From Rhizobium tibeticum (lineage in GTDB: Bacteria; Pseudomonadota; Alphaproteobacteria; Rhizobiales; Rhizobiaceae): 64,000 bases of DNA. Below the pieces are notes generated by a model. The model was not told where the DNA came from. It was given only the letters and a program-made list of their open reading frames with translations, and searched no databases. How positions within the stretch are numbered: position 1 is the stretch's first letter; each line of letters starts with the position of its first letter. The translations under genes were made by a program, and so were the position numbers. Below, one piece after another: positions 41,734-50,961 of the stretch. The stretch is from contig NZ_FOCV01000015.1 of NCBI RefSeq assembly GCF_900110205.1, positions 1 through 64,000 of the forward strand, in the 5' to 3' direction.

Positions 41734-43200
41734 TCACATTCTTGCGGTGGAAATCATAAAGGCTGCGAACAAGAGCCAAGCGCTTGCCAGCATGTGAACG
41801 TAGGTCGAAGACAGGTTTCGCAGTCGCTCCGACAGGGTGACGGCGCGCCTCGCACGTCGTGCCGTGGCCTGCCGGGTCCATTTTTGCCGATCGAGACGAA
41901 ATAGAACGAAGGTTTTGACGAGGGCGCCGCCGATCTGGCTGAAATATAAAAGAAACGGGTAGGTGATCGGAAAAGCCGGCCGGAAGGTCGTCAACAGGCA
42001 GCAGTAGATGTACCTGGTGAACATAACCCATGCCACGTAGAGCGGCAGGACGAGTGGGCTGATCAGCACGGCCGACATCACCACGGTTGCGGGGCCGAAC
42101 AGTGTTGTCCACATCGATATTCGCTGATCGAGCACCGACCACCAGGTGAACCACCCGATGCGATGGGGGCCGAGCGCCAACGCCCTGCCGTTCGTTCGAA
42201 GCATGTTTCCGAACCACCGCAGCATCAAAGCGACGGCGGAATCGACGAAGCCGGGCTTCGGCTGGCTTTCCATCGAGACGGAACGGACGTCCGGGAGATA
42301 GGCCATTTCATAGCCACGCTTAAGCAGCCAGAACCACGTCGACTTGTCGTCTCCAGTCAGGAATTTCACAGTCCCGAGCCGCCAATGCGCCAGCCAGTCA
42401 TGCTGCACGTTGTCAATGAAGTCTGGGTCGCAGGCGAGCGATGCACGAAAGATCGAGAGCCGTCCCGTTAGCGTCAGCACACGACCGGAAAGTCCCATGG
42501 ACGACATCATCATCTGTCTCTGGGTAAAGCGAAGATTGAACCAGTCGCGAAACAGACGAGACTCTTCGATTTCGCAATCCTCATCCGTTGTCACGGCACC
42601 TATTTTGGGATCGACAAAAAATGGAGCGCACGTCTCTACAAGATCTTCCGGAGGGCAGCTGTCACCGTCGATGAGGACGACGATGTCGTCGGGCATCGGG
42701 CATTGACTGGCAATGATGCGCAACGATGTGGCCAGCGCATCACGCTTGCCGGTTGCCGGTATTCGATCAATGATCAGCCGAACATGAGCGGCCCGGGGCT
42801 TCATCAATGAATAGATTCGTCGAATGAGCCTTTCATCAGCAGTATCGACGATGGAGGCAACAACCGTTGCACCTCCTCTTGACGCAGCAGCAGCATTGAA
42901 CAGGGAGCGATAGACCCGAGCCGTGACAGCGGTGTCGACCTTGTAGGTCGTGACCAGGAAGAAGGAATGAACGGGGCGCTGCCGTTCCAGATATCTGCTG
43001 GTCACGGCAGCGCGCCGGCGCGGATGCACGATGTGAATGAATATCGTTGCGCGGACAAAGTTGATCGCCCCCCAACCATATCGCCACATCCCCAGTGTTC
43101 CGATCGTCAACACCAGGCTGGCGTTTTCGGCAAGCCGGTGAGCGGGAACCGCAACGGCTACGCTTAAGAAGACAAGGATGTAAAGGATATGGCTCAGCAC
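41734..43200 (-). CDS. alg8: Alg8-like family 2 glycosyltransferase (polymerase)
   Basis: A 488-residue inner-membrane glycosyltransferase, about the length of Pseudomonas Alg8 (494). Membrane spans flank a cytoplasmic GT2 domain with IDGDSCPPEDL (DxD), TTDEDCEIEE and LTGDDKSTWFWLLKRG (the acceptor-site Asp and W-rich segment). It polymerises sugar units from GDP-mannuronate. The start is GTG with GGAG 6 nt upstream. The algD gene precedes it. Confidence 0.88.
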   Translation of the reverse strand: MLSHILYILVFLSVAVAVPAHRLAENASLVLTIGTLGMWRYGWGAINFVRATIFIHIVHPRRRAAVTSRYLERQRPVHSFFLVTTYKVDTAVTARVYRSLFNAAAASRGGATVVASIVDTADERLIRRIYSLMKPRAAHVRLIIDRIPATGKRDALATSLRIIASQCPMPDDIVVLIDGDSCPPEDLVETCAPFFVDPKIGAVTTDEDCEIEESRLFRDWFNLRFTQRQMMMSSMGLSGRVLTLTGRLSIFRASLACDPDFIDNVQHDWLAHWRLGTVKFLTGDDKSTWFWLLKRGYEMAYLPDVRSVSMESQPKPGFVDSAVALMLRWFGNMLRTNGRALALGPHRIGWFTWWSVLDQRISMWTTLFGPATVVMSAVLISPLVLPLYVAWVMFTRYIYCCLLTTFRPAFPITYPFLLYFSQIGGALVKTFVLFRLDRQKWTRQATARRARRAVTLSERLRNLSSTYVHMLASAWLLFAAFMISTARM

Positions 43201-43209
43201 GTTCAGCTC

Positions 43210-44529
43210 CTACCAGCAGATGCCTGCGTACAGGCCGCCGGAGCGCATCTTCGGATCGATGCGCGTAAGGTCGACAAGACTCTTGGTCGACGCCGCCTCT
43301 GTCAGAGGCTCAACTGCTTCCTCGTAGCGGTTGCCGACGAGCAGGATGTCAGCGCCTTCGATTAATTCATCAATCTCGTCGACAAGGCGCTCCTTCAGAT
43401 CAGGAACAATTCCGTTCCCACGTCCCGAGCCGCCCATGTTATGTGCGTATGCAACGCTGACACTCGGGTCGTAGACCCTAAGGTCAAAGCCCTTGGAAAT
43501 GAGCCGCGAGGCGAGCTCAGCGAGTGGGCTTTCGCGCAAATCGTCGGTGCCGGCCTTGAAGCTGATCCCGACCATGCCAATCGACTTTCCGGGCGCATTC
43601 TCGACCATCGTCTCTGCGCGCTCGATCTGTCCGGCATTCGCGGTCAGAACCGAGTCGAGGAGCGGTGTGGAGACTTCCCTTTCGCCCGCCAGATGCCGCA
43701 GGGCGCGAACGTCCTTGGGCAGGCATGAACCACCGAAGGCAAACCCGGGTCGCATGAAATAGGGCGACATGTTTACCTTGTCGTCAGAACACAACACTTT
43801 CAGGACCAATTGGCCGTCGATCCCGCAGGCCTTGGCGATGTTCCCGATTTCATTGGCGAAGGTCACCTTGACAGCTCGCCAGGAATTGCTCGTGTACTTA
43901 ATCATCTCCGCTGTCGCCACCGGCACGACATTGCAGGCGCACGGCAGACCGGCGTTGATGTCGTGCAACAGCTGTTCCGTAACGGGATCAATGGCACCGA
44001 ACACGATAAGGCCCGGATTGTAATTGTCGTCGATTGCTGTGCCTTCCCGGAGGAATTCGGGATAGTACCCGACACCGAACCCGTCGCCGGCGGTCAGTCC
44101 CGACGCCTGCTCGAGGATAGGAATGCATTCGCCTTCCATGGTGCCGGGAACGATGGTCGAGCGCACCACAACGGAGTGAAACGTCGACTTTTGCCGTATC
44201 GCCGCTGCAACATCCTTGCAGGCCTGCTTAACGTAGTTCAAACCGACAGCGCCATCTGACGCGCTCGGCGTGCCGACGCAAATGAAGGTCAGGTCTGTTT
44301 CGGCAATGGCGGAACTGACGTCCGTAGTGGCGCTCAAGCGTCCACGTGCGACATTGCGCTGAAGCAGCGGCGTCAGTCCTGTTTCGACAATCGGTGCTTC
44401 GCCGGCATTGAGCTTGGCCACCTTGGCCGGGTCGACGTCCACAGCCACGACCGTGTGACCATCTTCCGCCAGGCAGGCGGCAGAAACCACGCCGACGTAT
44501 CCGATACCAAGTATACTAATTCTTGCCAT
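43210..44529 (-). CDS. algD: GDP-mannose 6-dehydrogenase
   Basis: A 439-residue nucleotide-sugar dehydrogenase. The Rossmann motif GIGYVG is at 8-13, the YYPEFLREGTAIDD segment typical of GDP-mannose dehydrogenase at about 155-168, and the catalytic Cys is C269 in FGGSCLPKD (C268 in Pseudomonas AlgD). It converts GDP-mannose to GDP-mannuronate, the committed step. Start at MARISIL after GGGGAC. It is the first gene of the leftward locus, preceded by a 245-bp AT-rich region. Confidence 0.9.
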   Translation of the reverse strand: MARISILGIGYVGVVSAACLAEDGHTVVAVDVDPAKVAKLNAGEAPIVETGLTPLLQRNVARGRLSATTDVSSAIAETDLTFICVGTPSASDGAVGLNYVKQACKDVAAAIRQKSTFHSVVVRSTIVPGTMEGECIPILEQASGLTAGDGFGVGYYPEFLREGTAIDDNYNPGLIVFGAIDPVTEQLLHDINAGLPCACNVVPVATAEMIKYTSNSWRAVKVTFANEIGNIAKACGIDGQLVLKVLCSDDKVNMSPYFMRPGFAFGGSCLPKDVRALRHLAGEREVSTPLLDSVLTANAGQIERAETMVENAPGKSIGMVGISFKAGTDDLRESPLAELASRLISKGFDLRVYDPSVSVAYAHNMGGSGRGNGIVPDLKERLVDEIDELIEGADILLVGNRYEEAVEPLTEAASTKSLVDLTRIDPKMRSGGLYAGICW

Positions 44530-44774
44530 GACATGTCCCCACGATAGCATTTGCTCGAAGTTGGCTTGACGTCACGACAGCGCGGTTCTCTGGCGCACCG
44601 CTATTTGGTCAGGCTCGTGGGAAGATTACGAAGGTTAATAAAGAATAAAAGTCAGGTAATTAAGAACAAATGTAGGGAAAATGAGAAGGAAGCCCGGAGG
44701 AATATATAAACACAAATAGCCGGCTAAAGTAGCCAGCTCATTTCATACTTATATTATGTGAAGAATACTCAGTT
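44530..44774 (-). promoter_or_regulatory. AT-rich upstream region of the alginate-type operon
   Basis: This 245-bp gap between the luxR stop and algD start is much richer in A and T than the flanking genes, with runs such as TTAATAAAGAATAAAA and ATATATAAACAC. It must hold the operon promoter unless transcription reads through from luxR. No clear consensus promoter could be picked. Confidence 0.5.
44718..44738 (-). terminator. Probable terminator of the LuxR-type gene
   Basis: AGCCGGCTA (44718-44726) and TAGCCAGCT (44730-44738) form a 9-bp stem with one G-T pair and a 3-nt loop. On the minus strand it is followed by ATTTGTGTTTATATATT. It lies 36 bp after the luxR stop, so the algD operon probably has its own promoter. 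Confidence 0.5.
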
Positions 44775-45473
44775 CTAATGCTGATATATGTTAAACCATC
44801 CCCTTAGGGCGCCGTATTTAACGATGGACGCGCGGGTGGAGAGGCTGAGCTTATCGGAGCCGCGTGATTTATACGTTTCAACCGTTTTTGTGCTGAGACG
44901 CATTTCGGCAGCAATCTCCTTCGTGCTGAACCCGTAGGCGATTAGTTTTAGCACGAGTTCTTCGCGCGCGCTTAGGCTGCCTTCGGGCAAACGCGATGGT
45001 GTGAGTGTGGCGCCGTTAAGAAGCGAGTAGAAGCTGCGAATATGCAGGTCTGGTAGGCATCTAAACACCGCCGGGCTGATGTGGTGTTGTCCCGCTGCAA
45101 CGCGCGAAATCGCGGTATAGATATCTTTGCCATCGTCACTGGTAAAAATCACGCTTGATACACCGTCGACATAGACGTCCTGGATCAGATTCACGCTGGA
45201 GTGACTGACAGCGTAGATCAAATTGAATGGATACTCCGCCTCCGTACTGGCAACACGCCGCAGGGCATTACCAATCCCGATGTCAGCGGAAGTGGCAATT
45301 TCGCATATGACGACGGCGGGCAATGTTCGGGCGACGAATTCGTGCAAAGACTCACTGGCGCGTTTCGCGTCAACGAAACACATGCCGTGATCAATACACA
45401 CGCCTGAACGAATTTTTTCGGATAGTTCACCAGATGTGCAAACTACCGAAACACGAATCCTTTTCGTTCCCAT
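44775..45473 (-). CDS. LuxR/NarL-family response-regulator-like transcription factor
   Basis: A 232-residue protein. The C-terminal LuxR helix-turn-helix (about 165-225) contains LSAREELVLKLIAYGFSTKEIAAEMRLS in two overlapping parts and KTVETYKSRG. The N-terminal region resembles a receiver domain in shape, but the usual acidic pocket (DD...D...K) is not obvious, so phosphorylation is uncertain. GAGGAA precedes the ATG. It lies directly upstream of algD on the same strand and is the natural candidate regulator of the polysaccharide locus. Confidence 0.8.
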   Translation of the reverse strand: MGTKRIRVSVVCTSGELSEKIRSGVCIDHGMCFVDAKRASESLHEFVARTLPAVVICEIATSADIGIGNALRRVASTEAEYPFNLIYAVSHSSVNLIQDVYVDGVSSVIFTSDDGKDIYTAISRVAAGQHHISPAVFRCLPDLHIRSFYSLLNGATLTPSRLPEGSLSAREELVLKLIAYGFSTKEIAAEMRLSTKTVETYKSRGSDKLSLSTRASIVKYGALRGWFNIYQH

Positions 45474-45537
45474 GAAAGTTCCTCAATTAAGACGAAACCT
45501 CCTCCCGGGCATTACTAATAGGAACTTACTGCATCTC

Positions 45538-45557
45538 CAGTACACCGAGATGTACTG
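45538..45557. promoter_or_regulatory. Inverted repeat upstream of the LuxR-type gene
   Basis: CAGTACA (45538-45544) and TGTACTG (45551-45557) form a perfect 7-bp inverted repeat with a 6-bp spacer, 65 bp before the luxR start. It may be an operator, possibly for autoregulation. Confidence 0.4.
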
Positions 45558-46214
45558 CCTCCATTGACATGCAGAAAGCTAGAGAACGTACCGATAGTTT
45601 TAAAAATTACTTAATATGTCAAGAAGCATTTTCAATATTTACGGCTTGTCGTTGTATATTCTTCAATGCGCAGATATGTAACTGATCGTCTATTTGGAAT
45701 TCCTATGGAGGAATTGGGGCTAGATGGGTAATTTACGGGAGCCGAATTGCGCGAGGATCCAGCTAATCCTCCCGGCCTTTCGTGACAAAAGAACTGAATT
45801 CATAGCAGGGAAGCCGCACTCAAGCGCACCGCAGGCTCCAGCCGGGTGCAAACTGTTCAGGAAGACAGCCGCGGGGTGCGCTCGCGCTGGAGTCGAAGCG
45901 ATTGCGGGCACGTCTAGCGACCGTGGTCAACATGCCGATTGATGAAACCCATGGGGCCAGGCCCAGTCGTAGCTCTGACAACCGGTTGATCCACCGAGGC
46001 CTCCCCGACGTCGGTAGTGATGTTGGTGCCCGACGCAACGGATAAACTGTCAGGCGTCACAACTTGAAGCGATCGAATACGGTGAGCCGTTTGATCAGCG
46101 AATCCGGGCAGCACATTCACCTGCGTTAGTCCGCACGAGACAGCAAGGCGGGTCCGTGAAATCGAACTGAAGGCCCTATTGGTGGATTTCAGGCCGCGGC
46201 TTCCCAAAAAAGTG
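45558..46214. other. Long non-coding stretch, no convincing gene
   Basis: The first part (to about 45720) is AT-rich. The rest has open frames in several phases, such as a minus-strand frame with LQVVTPDSLSVASGTNITT, but none has a supported start or recognisable domain. It may include decayed sequence. Confidence 0.35.
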
Positions 46215-46253
46215 TGGCCGTGGTTAAGGGCCGTGATCAAGGGCCGTGGTCAA
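46215..46253 (+). repeat. Three tandem 13-bp repeats
   Basis: Units TGGCCGTGGTTAA, GGGCCGTGATCAA and GGGCCGTGGTCAA follow one another without gaps, 51 bp before the exonuclease III pseudogene start. The units differ by one to three bases. Confidence 0.7.
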
Positions 46254-46303
46254 GGAGAGAGGAGCGCCCTACCTGTCGCCTAGCCTCAGCCCTCGGAGAT
46301 TGC

Positions 46304-47108
46304 GTGAAAATAGCCACGTATAACGTCAATGGCATCAACGGCCGCCTTACAGTGCTGCTGAGGTGGCTGAAGGAAGATCGCCCCGACATTGTCTGCCTTC
46401 AGGAACTCAAGACAGTCGACGAGAGATTTCCGCGCAACGAACTTCGACGCGCCGGATATGAGGCTGTATGGCACGGCCAGAAGAGCTGGAACGGCGTTGC
46501 CATCCTGGCAAGGGGCACACTGCCAGTCTTGACGCGGCGCGGCCTTCCCGGCGATCCTGACGACACTCACAGACGCTATATCGAGGCCGTGGTAGACGGC
46601 CTGTTGATCGGCTGCCTCTATCTTCCGAACGGCAATCCTGCTCCAGGCCCAAAGTTCGAATACAAGCTTCGATGGTTTCAACGCCTGCAGGCCTATGCGG
46701 CCGAGTTGCTTGAGCTCGAAGTGCCCGTTCTGCTGGTCGGCGACTATAATGTCATGCCGACTGATCTGGACGTTTACGCACCGGAGCGTTGGCGGGACGA
46801 TGCCCTGTTCCGCCCCGAGGTCAGGCGAGCCTATGCCGAGCTCGTCAGGCAAGGGTGGATGGATGCGATACGGCACTTATACCCTGAGGAGCGAATCTAT
46901 ACGTTCTGGAAGTATTTCATTCGAGCGCGACGCCGGTCTGAGGCTCGACCATGTTCTACTCAGTCCTGCTGCCGCTCCTTTCCTGCGCTCAGCAAGTGTC
47001 AGGCGGCGACCTCGAGGGTGGGAGCACACCAGCGACCATGCCCCGGTGATGATCGAACTCGACCTGCCGAAGGCAGCTGGTCAATCAGGACCAGCCAACC
47101 TCCGATGA
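46304..47108 (+). pseudogene. xthA: Exodeoxyribonuclease III, disrupted by an internal deletion
   Basis: From GTG 46304 (GGAG upstream) the frame reads MKIATYNVNGINGRLTVLL with LQELKTVDERFP and VGDYNV, the catalytic motifs of ExoIII. At about 46920, after YTFWKYF, the frame breaks; the next phase continues FERDAGLRLDHVLLSP and SDHAPVMIEL to a stop at 47108. The normal family sequence YFRNAFERDAG suggests that 8 nt between TATTTC and ATTCGAG are missing. The catalytic C-terminal Asp-His is out of frame, so the gene should be inactive unless this is an assembly error. Confidence 0.8.
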
Positions 47109-47216
47109 AAGGATTATCCCGCCGCCTCCGTATGCGACCCAAAAACACGACCGAAAAAGCAAGCACGACGCGCCCGAGACTCACTGCTATGGGAAGGAGA
47201 ACGCGTAACCCCCGGC

Positions 47217-48098
47217 TCAGGTTGAAGCGCGAAGCGCCACGCTGCGCTCCCGAAACCTCGCCCTCCGACGGGCCTCCCGCAATTCTTCAATCGTCGGTTG
47301 CCACCAACCACGACTATTCTCATATTCGCCCGGCTCCTTTTTCGCGGGCCAGGTGTGTATCAGCTCTTCCAGAGAAGCAGATCGCCACAGCGCCCACACG
47401 TGTTCATCGCTTAGATCGGGATAGAGATCGGCCACATTGGCGGCTTCTACCAATTCGCCCGTCACTTCGCTGACCACGATAATGCCGTAACTCGTCGTGG
47501 CCACCGGCCTGTCGAGGGGCGGCAAGTCATCTGCCGGCACCGGCATGCGGTGACGTCTCCGCTCCGATGCGCGCCGACGTGACCTTTTATCCTCATCCGT
47601 TCCTTTGCGAGCTTCAGTACGCTTGCGACGTTCTTCGGGCTCGTTGCGCTTGGCGGCCTCCTCTATCAGCTTCCAGCGGCGCAGGAGGTCGTCGTAGGAG
47701 GCAAAGGGTATATGCCAGACCCCGAGGTCGACATCCCAGCGCGCAAAAGGGACCTGTCGGAGCGCATCGACAATGGTGCGCGAATACGGCGTGCGAACAC
47801 GAAAGCCGTCCTCTACTACATCCAGATAAGGACTTAGGATCGGCTCGAACTCAAAGGCGTCACGGCCTCTCTCATCGGCGAAGGCATCCGCGCGAGATGC
47901 TTCGCGAGCGAGCCACCGGTCTATTCTGCGGCGCGCGGTCGTTCCAGGTACAAACCAGGCTTTGCGTTCGTCGCTCCATCGAGCGCGCGGAAAGGTTTCC
48001 CGAAAACGCTGGACAGACATTCGGTCAAACGGAAAGGCGACGGATGCACCCGGCCGGCCGCGATCTTCTTCGTGGTGCAACTCGGCTTCGTCACCCAT
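47217..48098 (-). CDS. Hypothetical protein with two HARP-like repeats
   Basis: A 293-residue basic protein. ARWSDERKAWFVP (39-51) and ARWDVDLGVWHIP (119-131) share the pattern ARWxxxxxxWxxP, and the surroundings (29-62 and 107-142) look like two HARP-type units, as in SMARCAL1-like DNA annealing proteins. A highly charged linker (about 150-185) and an unrelated C-terminal part (about 195-293) follow. AGAGGA precedes the ATG. A nucleic-acid-binding role is possible but is inference. It converges on the xthA pseudogene. Confidence 0.6.
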   Translation of the reverse strand: MGDEAELHHEEDRGRPGASVAFPFDRMSVQRFRETFPRARWSDERKAWFVPGTTARRRIDRWLAREASRADAFADERGRDAFEFEPILSPYLDVVEDGFRVRTPYSRTIVDALRQVPFARWDVDLGVWHIPFASYDDLLRRWKLIEEAAKRNEPEERRKRTEARKGTDEDKRSRRRASERRRHRMPVPADDLPPLDRPVATTSYGIIVVSEVTGELVEAANVADLYPDLSDEHVWALWRSASLEELIHTWPAKKEPGEYENSRGWWQPTIEELREARRRARFRERSVALRAST

Positions 48099-48924
48099 GG
48101 CGTCCTCTCAGGCATCGAAATAAGAACTCGGATGAAGTAACCGGGTTTCAACAATAATTTCGAACATTATACTCGCCCCCACGACTGGTTGGCGTGCGAA
48201 AAGAGCGGTCGGGCTTCGACAGGGCAAGCTCCATCGCTGTCGCCGTTGCGCGCCTTTATTTTAGCGTTTGCTGACACTGAGAAAGAAATTCATCATTGCA
48301 CGACTAAGCCGGATGACCGCGAGCGCTCTCTTTATTCGGAGACGAACCTTCCGGCTCGCCAAAGGAGGCGTTTGGCCGGGCGACTGCGAGTGGCTGGCCG
48401 ACACTCGCGCGGTCCTGCCCAGGGTTTGGCGACAACACCGATTTGAGTGCTACATTTTCGGCCGATTTCATCGACGACAGGCTTGTAGCTGTCGCGTACG
48501 GGTGAATCTGGATCGAGACCGGTATCTACTTGTGCAAAGTAGACCCCAGATCCAATGGTCTTCAACCAATATGATAACAAAACCGCTCCGGCGATTGAAG
48601 TCTCTCAATGAATATCAATTCAACAGAAACCGCGCCGCGGGGTTTCTGCAACTTTGCCGTGTTGGCACGTTTATATCGCACGTCGTTCGGAGCGCGGATC
48701 CTACTGATAAGATCGCACGTCGTCCATCTGATGCTGCAAGTCGTGCGCGTAGGAGCCGTGGTATTGCGCCTACCTTGATCTATTAATGTGAGACCTTGCG
48801 GGCAGACGGATGATACGTAATAACGTACCGCAAATTTCGAGCCGAAGGCTTCGAACATGACATTTGAAGTCTCTTATCGGATCAGCTGCCAACCGATCGC
48901 GGCGCTAGCGAGGCACATACAAGC
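48099..48924. other. Long non-coding stretch, no convincing gene
   Basis: Frames of up to 172 codons occur (48268-48786 on the plus strand), but they are Arg-rich without domains, ribosome sites or typical codon use. The promoter of the SPFH operon should lie in its right end. No RNA gene was recognised. Confidence 0.35.
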
Positions 48925-50961
48925 ATGGCAACGCCAAAAACGAATAACGACGAAACACAGCGCGCCCATGATTTCAAAGACCGCGCGGACTGCCAACTTG
49001 CGGCGGATCACGCGCATGTTCTTGCAAGTCAGGGCTTCAGCATTTCGATTTTCGCAGCCCTGCTTTTGGTCGGCGCTCAGATTGCGAATGCCTTCAGCCT
49101 GAACGCAATCTGGATCGCATTCTTCTGCAATAACGCGGCAGCGCTTGTCCTGTTCGGTGCTGGACTACGATCCGCCTACGACGTGGTCCTATGGCGCCAA
49201 GAGAAAGCCGGGCTGCCCAGCCGCCCGCTCGGTAGGTCGATGCGGTGGGTCATCGCTTTCGTGAGCTCGCCGTGGTCCTTCCCGAATACGGTGGAGCCTG
49301 ATCGCATTGAGCGCTGGACCGGGAGTGCATTGTCCATAGGCCAGGCGCTCTTCTCGCGCATCGGCGCCCGCCCGCTCTGGGTGATTGGCCTTTCGCTGTT
49401 GGCATGCCTGATCGTGTCTTCCGACTGGACTTTGAAGACGGACGACATAGCGATCGGAACGCTGGCCCTCCTCATCGTCGCGGCCTGTCTGGTATTCGCC
49501 TTCTTTCTGCTGGTGACAGAGAGGCGGCTCGCCGCCATCGATGCCGAGGAATGGCCGGAGGCAAGCACAATTTCACAATTGGCACGCGTGCCCATTTTCG
49601 TGCTCGTCATGTCTTGCTTTTGCCTCTTCCTGAGCGCCCGCGGATCGGGATTGTCCATCAAGCTCTTGGCGGCGCTGGGTGGCTTTAATGCTCTTGTAGG
49701 GCTCGAGTTTATACTCCGCGCAATCGTCTCGATGTTCCGCCCGCAAAACGACAACAGCGAGCCGTCATTGATCACCAACAGTCTTGTCGCGAACCTCCTT
49801 CAGTGGCCGCCTCAGCCCTGGATTGGCATCCAGACGGAATTGCGCACCAATCATGGTATCGATCTTCGCCAGATTTGGGCCTTTTCATTCATACGCAAGG
49901 CCGCTCCCGCAATCGTTCTCGGAACGATCTTTCTGGGCTGGTTGTTGAGCGGCGTCCGCGAGATCCCCATGACCGGCCGGGGTGTCTATGAAAGGTTTGG
50001 CAAGGCGGAGGCCATCCTGCATTCCGGTCTTCACACCGGCCTTCCTTGGCCGTTTGGTCGCGTCATTCTCCTCGAGTATGGCAGCGTGCACGAACTGGCC
50101 ACCTCCGTCAGCACGACTGACGGCAACGAGCCGCCGACGAATGCCGAGGGACCAGCGCCAGAAAGTAGCAACCGGCTATGGGATGCCTCGCACATCAGCG
50201 AGAAATCGCAAGTCATTGCCAGTGGCACAGGTGGCAAGCAGAGTTTTCAGATCGTCAACATGGACGTACGCTTCGTCTACCGCATTGGTCTGTCGGATCT
50301 GGCCGCGATGAAGGCGGCCTATCGGGTTGCCGATCTGCCAGGATTGATCGAGAGCGCCGCAAACCGCGTCCTCGTGCATGACTTTGCCAAAAGAACGCTC
50401 AACGACGTCTTGAGCGAAGGCCGCTTGTCGCTGGCGAATGATATTGCATCGGCGGTCCAGAAAAATATGGATGAGCTGAACAGTGGCATCGAAATCCTGA
50501 CGGTCATCATCGAGGCCATCCATCCTCCCGCCGGCGCGGCCAACGCCTTTCACGGGGTCCAGGCAGCGCAGATCAGCGCGCAAGCGCTGGTGGCCCGGGA
50601 GCGGGGAACGGCAGCCGAACAGGCGAATGAGGCTCAATTAAATGCCAGCCTCCAACAGGACAGCGCGACAGCTGCTGCAAGAGAAAACATAGCAGCTTCG
50701 GATGTCGCAAAACTGCGCTTTCAAGCCGATCAGTCGGCCTACCGTTTGGCGGGTCAAGCGTTCTTGACAGAGGAATACTTCAATCAGCTGACAATGGGGC
50801 TATCGCGCTCGAAGGCTCTCGTCCTCGATCACCGCATCGGCGGAAGCATCGCTCCGACCTTCGATCTTCGAAACATGATGTTGCCGGTCGATCCAGACAC
50901 AAACCAAGACACAAGTGCAAAGCCCAGCACCCCCCACCAAAGCGAAGAAACCAGCCCATGA
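48925..50961 (+). CDS. SPFH-domain membrane protein, HflK-like, with long membrane N-terminus
   Basis: A 678-residue protein in two parts. Residues 1-310 hold about five hydrophobic spans (near 40-80, 150-172, 176-198, 218-236, 240-265) and no family I recognise. From 315 a further span (IVLGTIFLGWLLSGV) leads into an SPFH/band-7 domain (MTGRGVYERFGKAEAILHSGLHTGLPWPF) and an Ala/Gln-rich coiled coil (about 545-620). HflK itself is about 400 residues, so the N-terminal part is extra. The stop overlaps the next start (ATGA). It is the first gene of a four-gene unit that ends in a metal ATPase. Confidence 0.75.
   Translation: MATPKTNNDETQRAHDFKDRADCQLAADHAHVLASQGFSISIFAALLLVGAQIANAFSLNAIWIAFFCNNAAALVLFGAGLRSAYDVVLWRQEKAGLPSRPLGRSMRWVIAFVSSPWSFPNTVEPDRIERWTGSALSIGQALFSRIGARPLWVIGLSLLACLIVSSDWTLKTDDIAIGTLALLIVAACLVFAFFLLVTERRLAAIDAEEWPEASTISQLARVPIFVLVMSCFCLFLSARGSGLSIKLLAALGGFNALVGLEFILRAIVSMFRPQNDNSEPSLITNSLVANLLQWPPQPWIGIQTELRTNHGIDLRQIWAFSFIRKAAPAIVLGTIFLGWLLSGVREIPMTGRGVYERFGKAEAILHSGLHTGLPWPFGRVILLEYGSVHELATSVSTTDGNEPPTNAEGPAPESSNRLWDASHISEKSQVIASGTGGKQSFQIVNMDVRFVYRIGLSDLAAMKAAYRVADLPGLIESAANRVLVHDFAKRTLNDVLSEGRLSLANDIASAVQKNMDELNSGIEILTVIIEAIHPPAGAANAFHGVQAAQISAQALVARERGTAAEQANEAQLNASLQQDSATAAARENIAASDVAKLRFQADQSAYRLAGQAFLTEEYFNQLTMGLSRSKALVLDHRIGGSIAPTFDLRNMMLPVDPDTNQDTSAKPSTPHQSEETSP

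Noticed and set aside
43210..44529. Calling the dehydrogenase UDP-glucose 6-dehydrogenase
   Set aside because: The YYPEFLREGTAIDD segment and linkage to algA, alg8 and alg44 favour GDP-mannose 6-dehydrogenase.
45720..46240. Minus-strand frames in the gap upstream of xthA
   Set aside because: One stretch looks protein-like, but frames are short, in different phases and have no start or family; kept only as a note on the gap.
48268..48786. 172-codon frame in the gap before the SPFH operon
   Set aside because: Arg-rich and low in typical codon bias, without ribosome site or domain; not supported as a gene.
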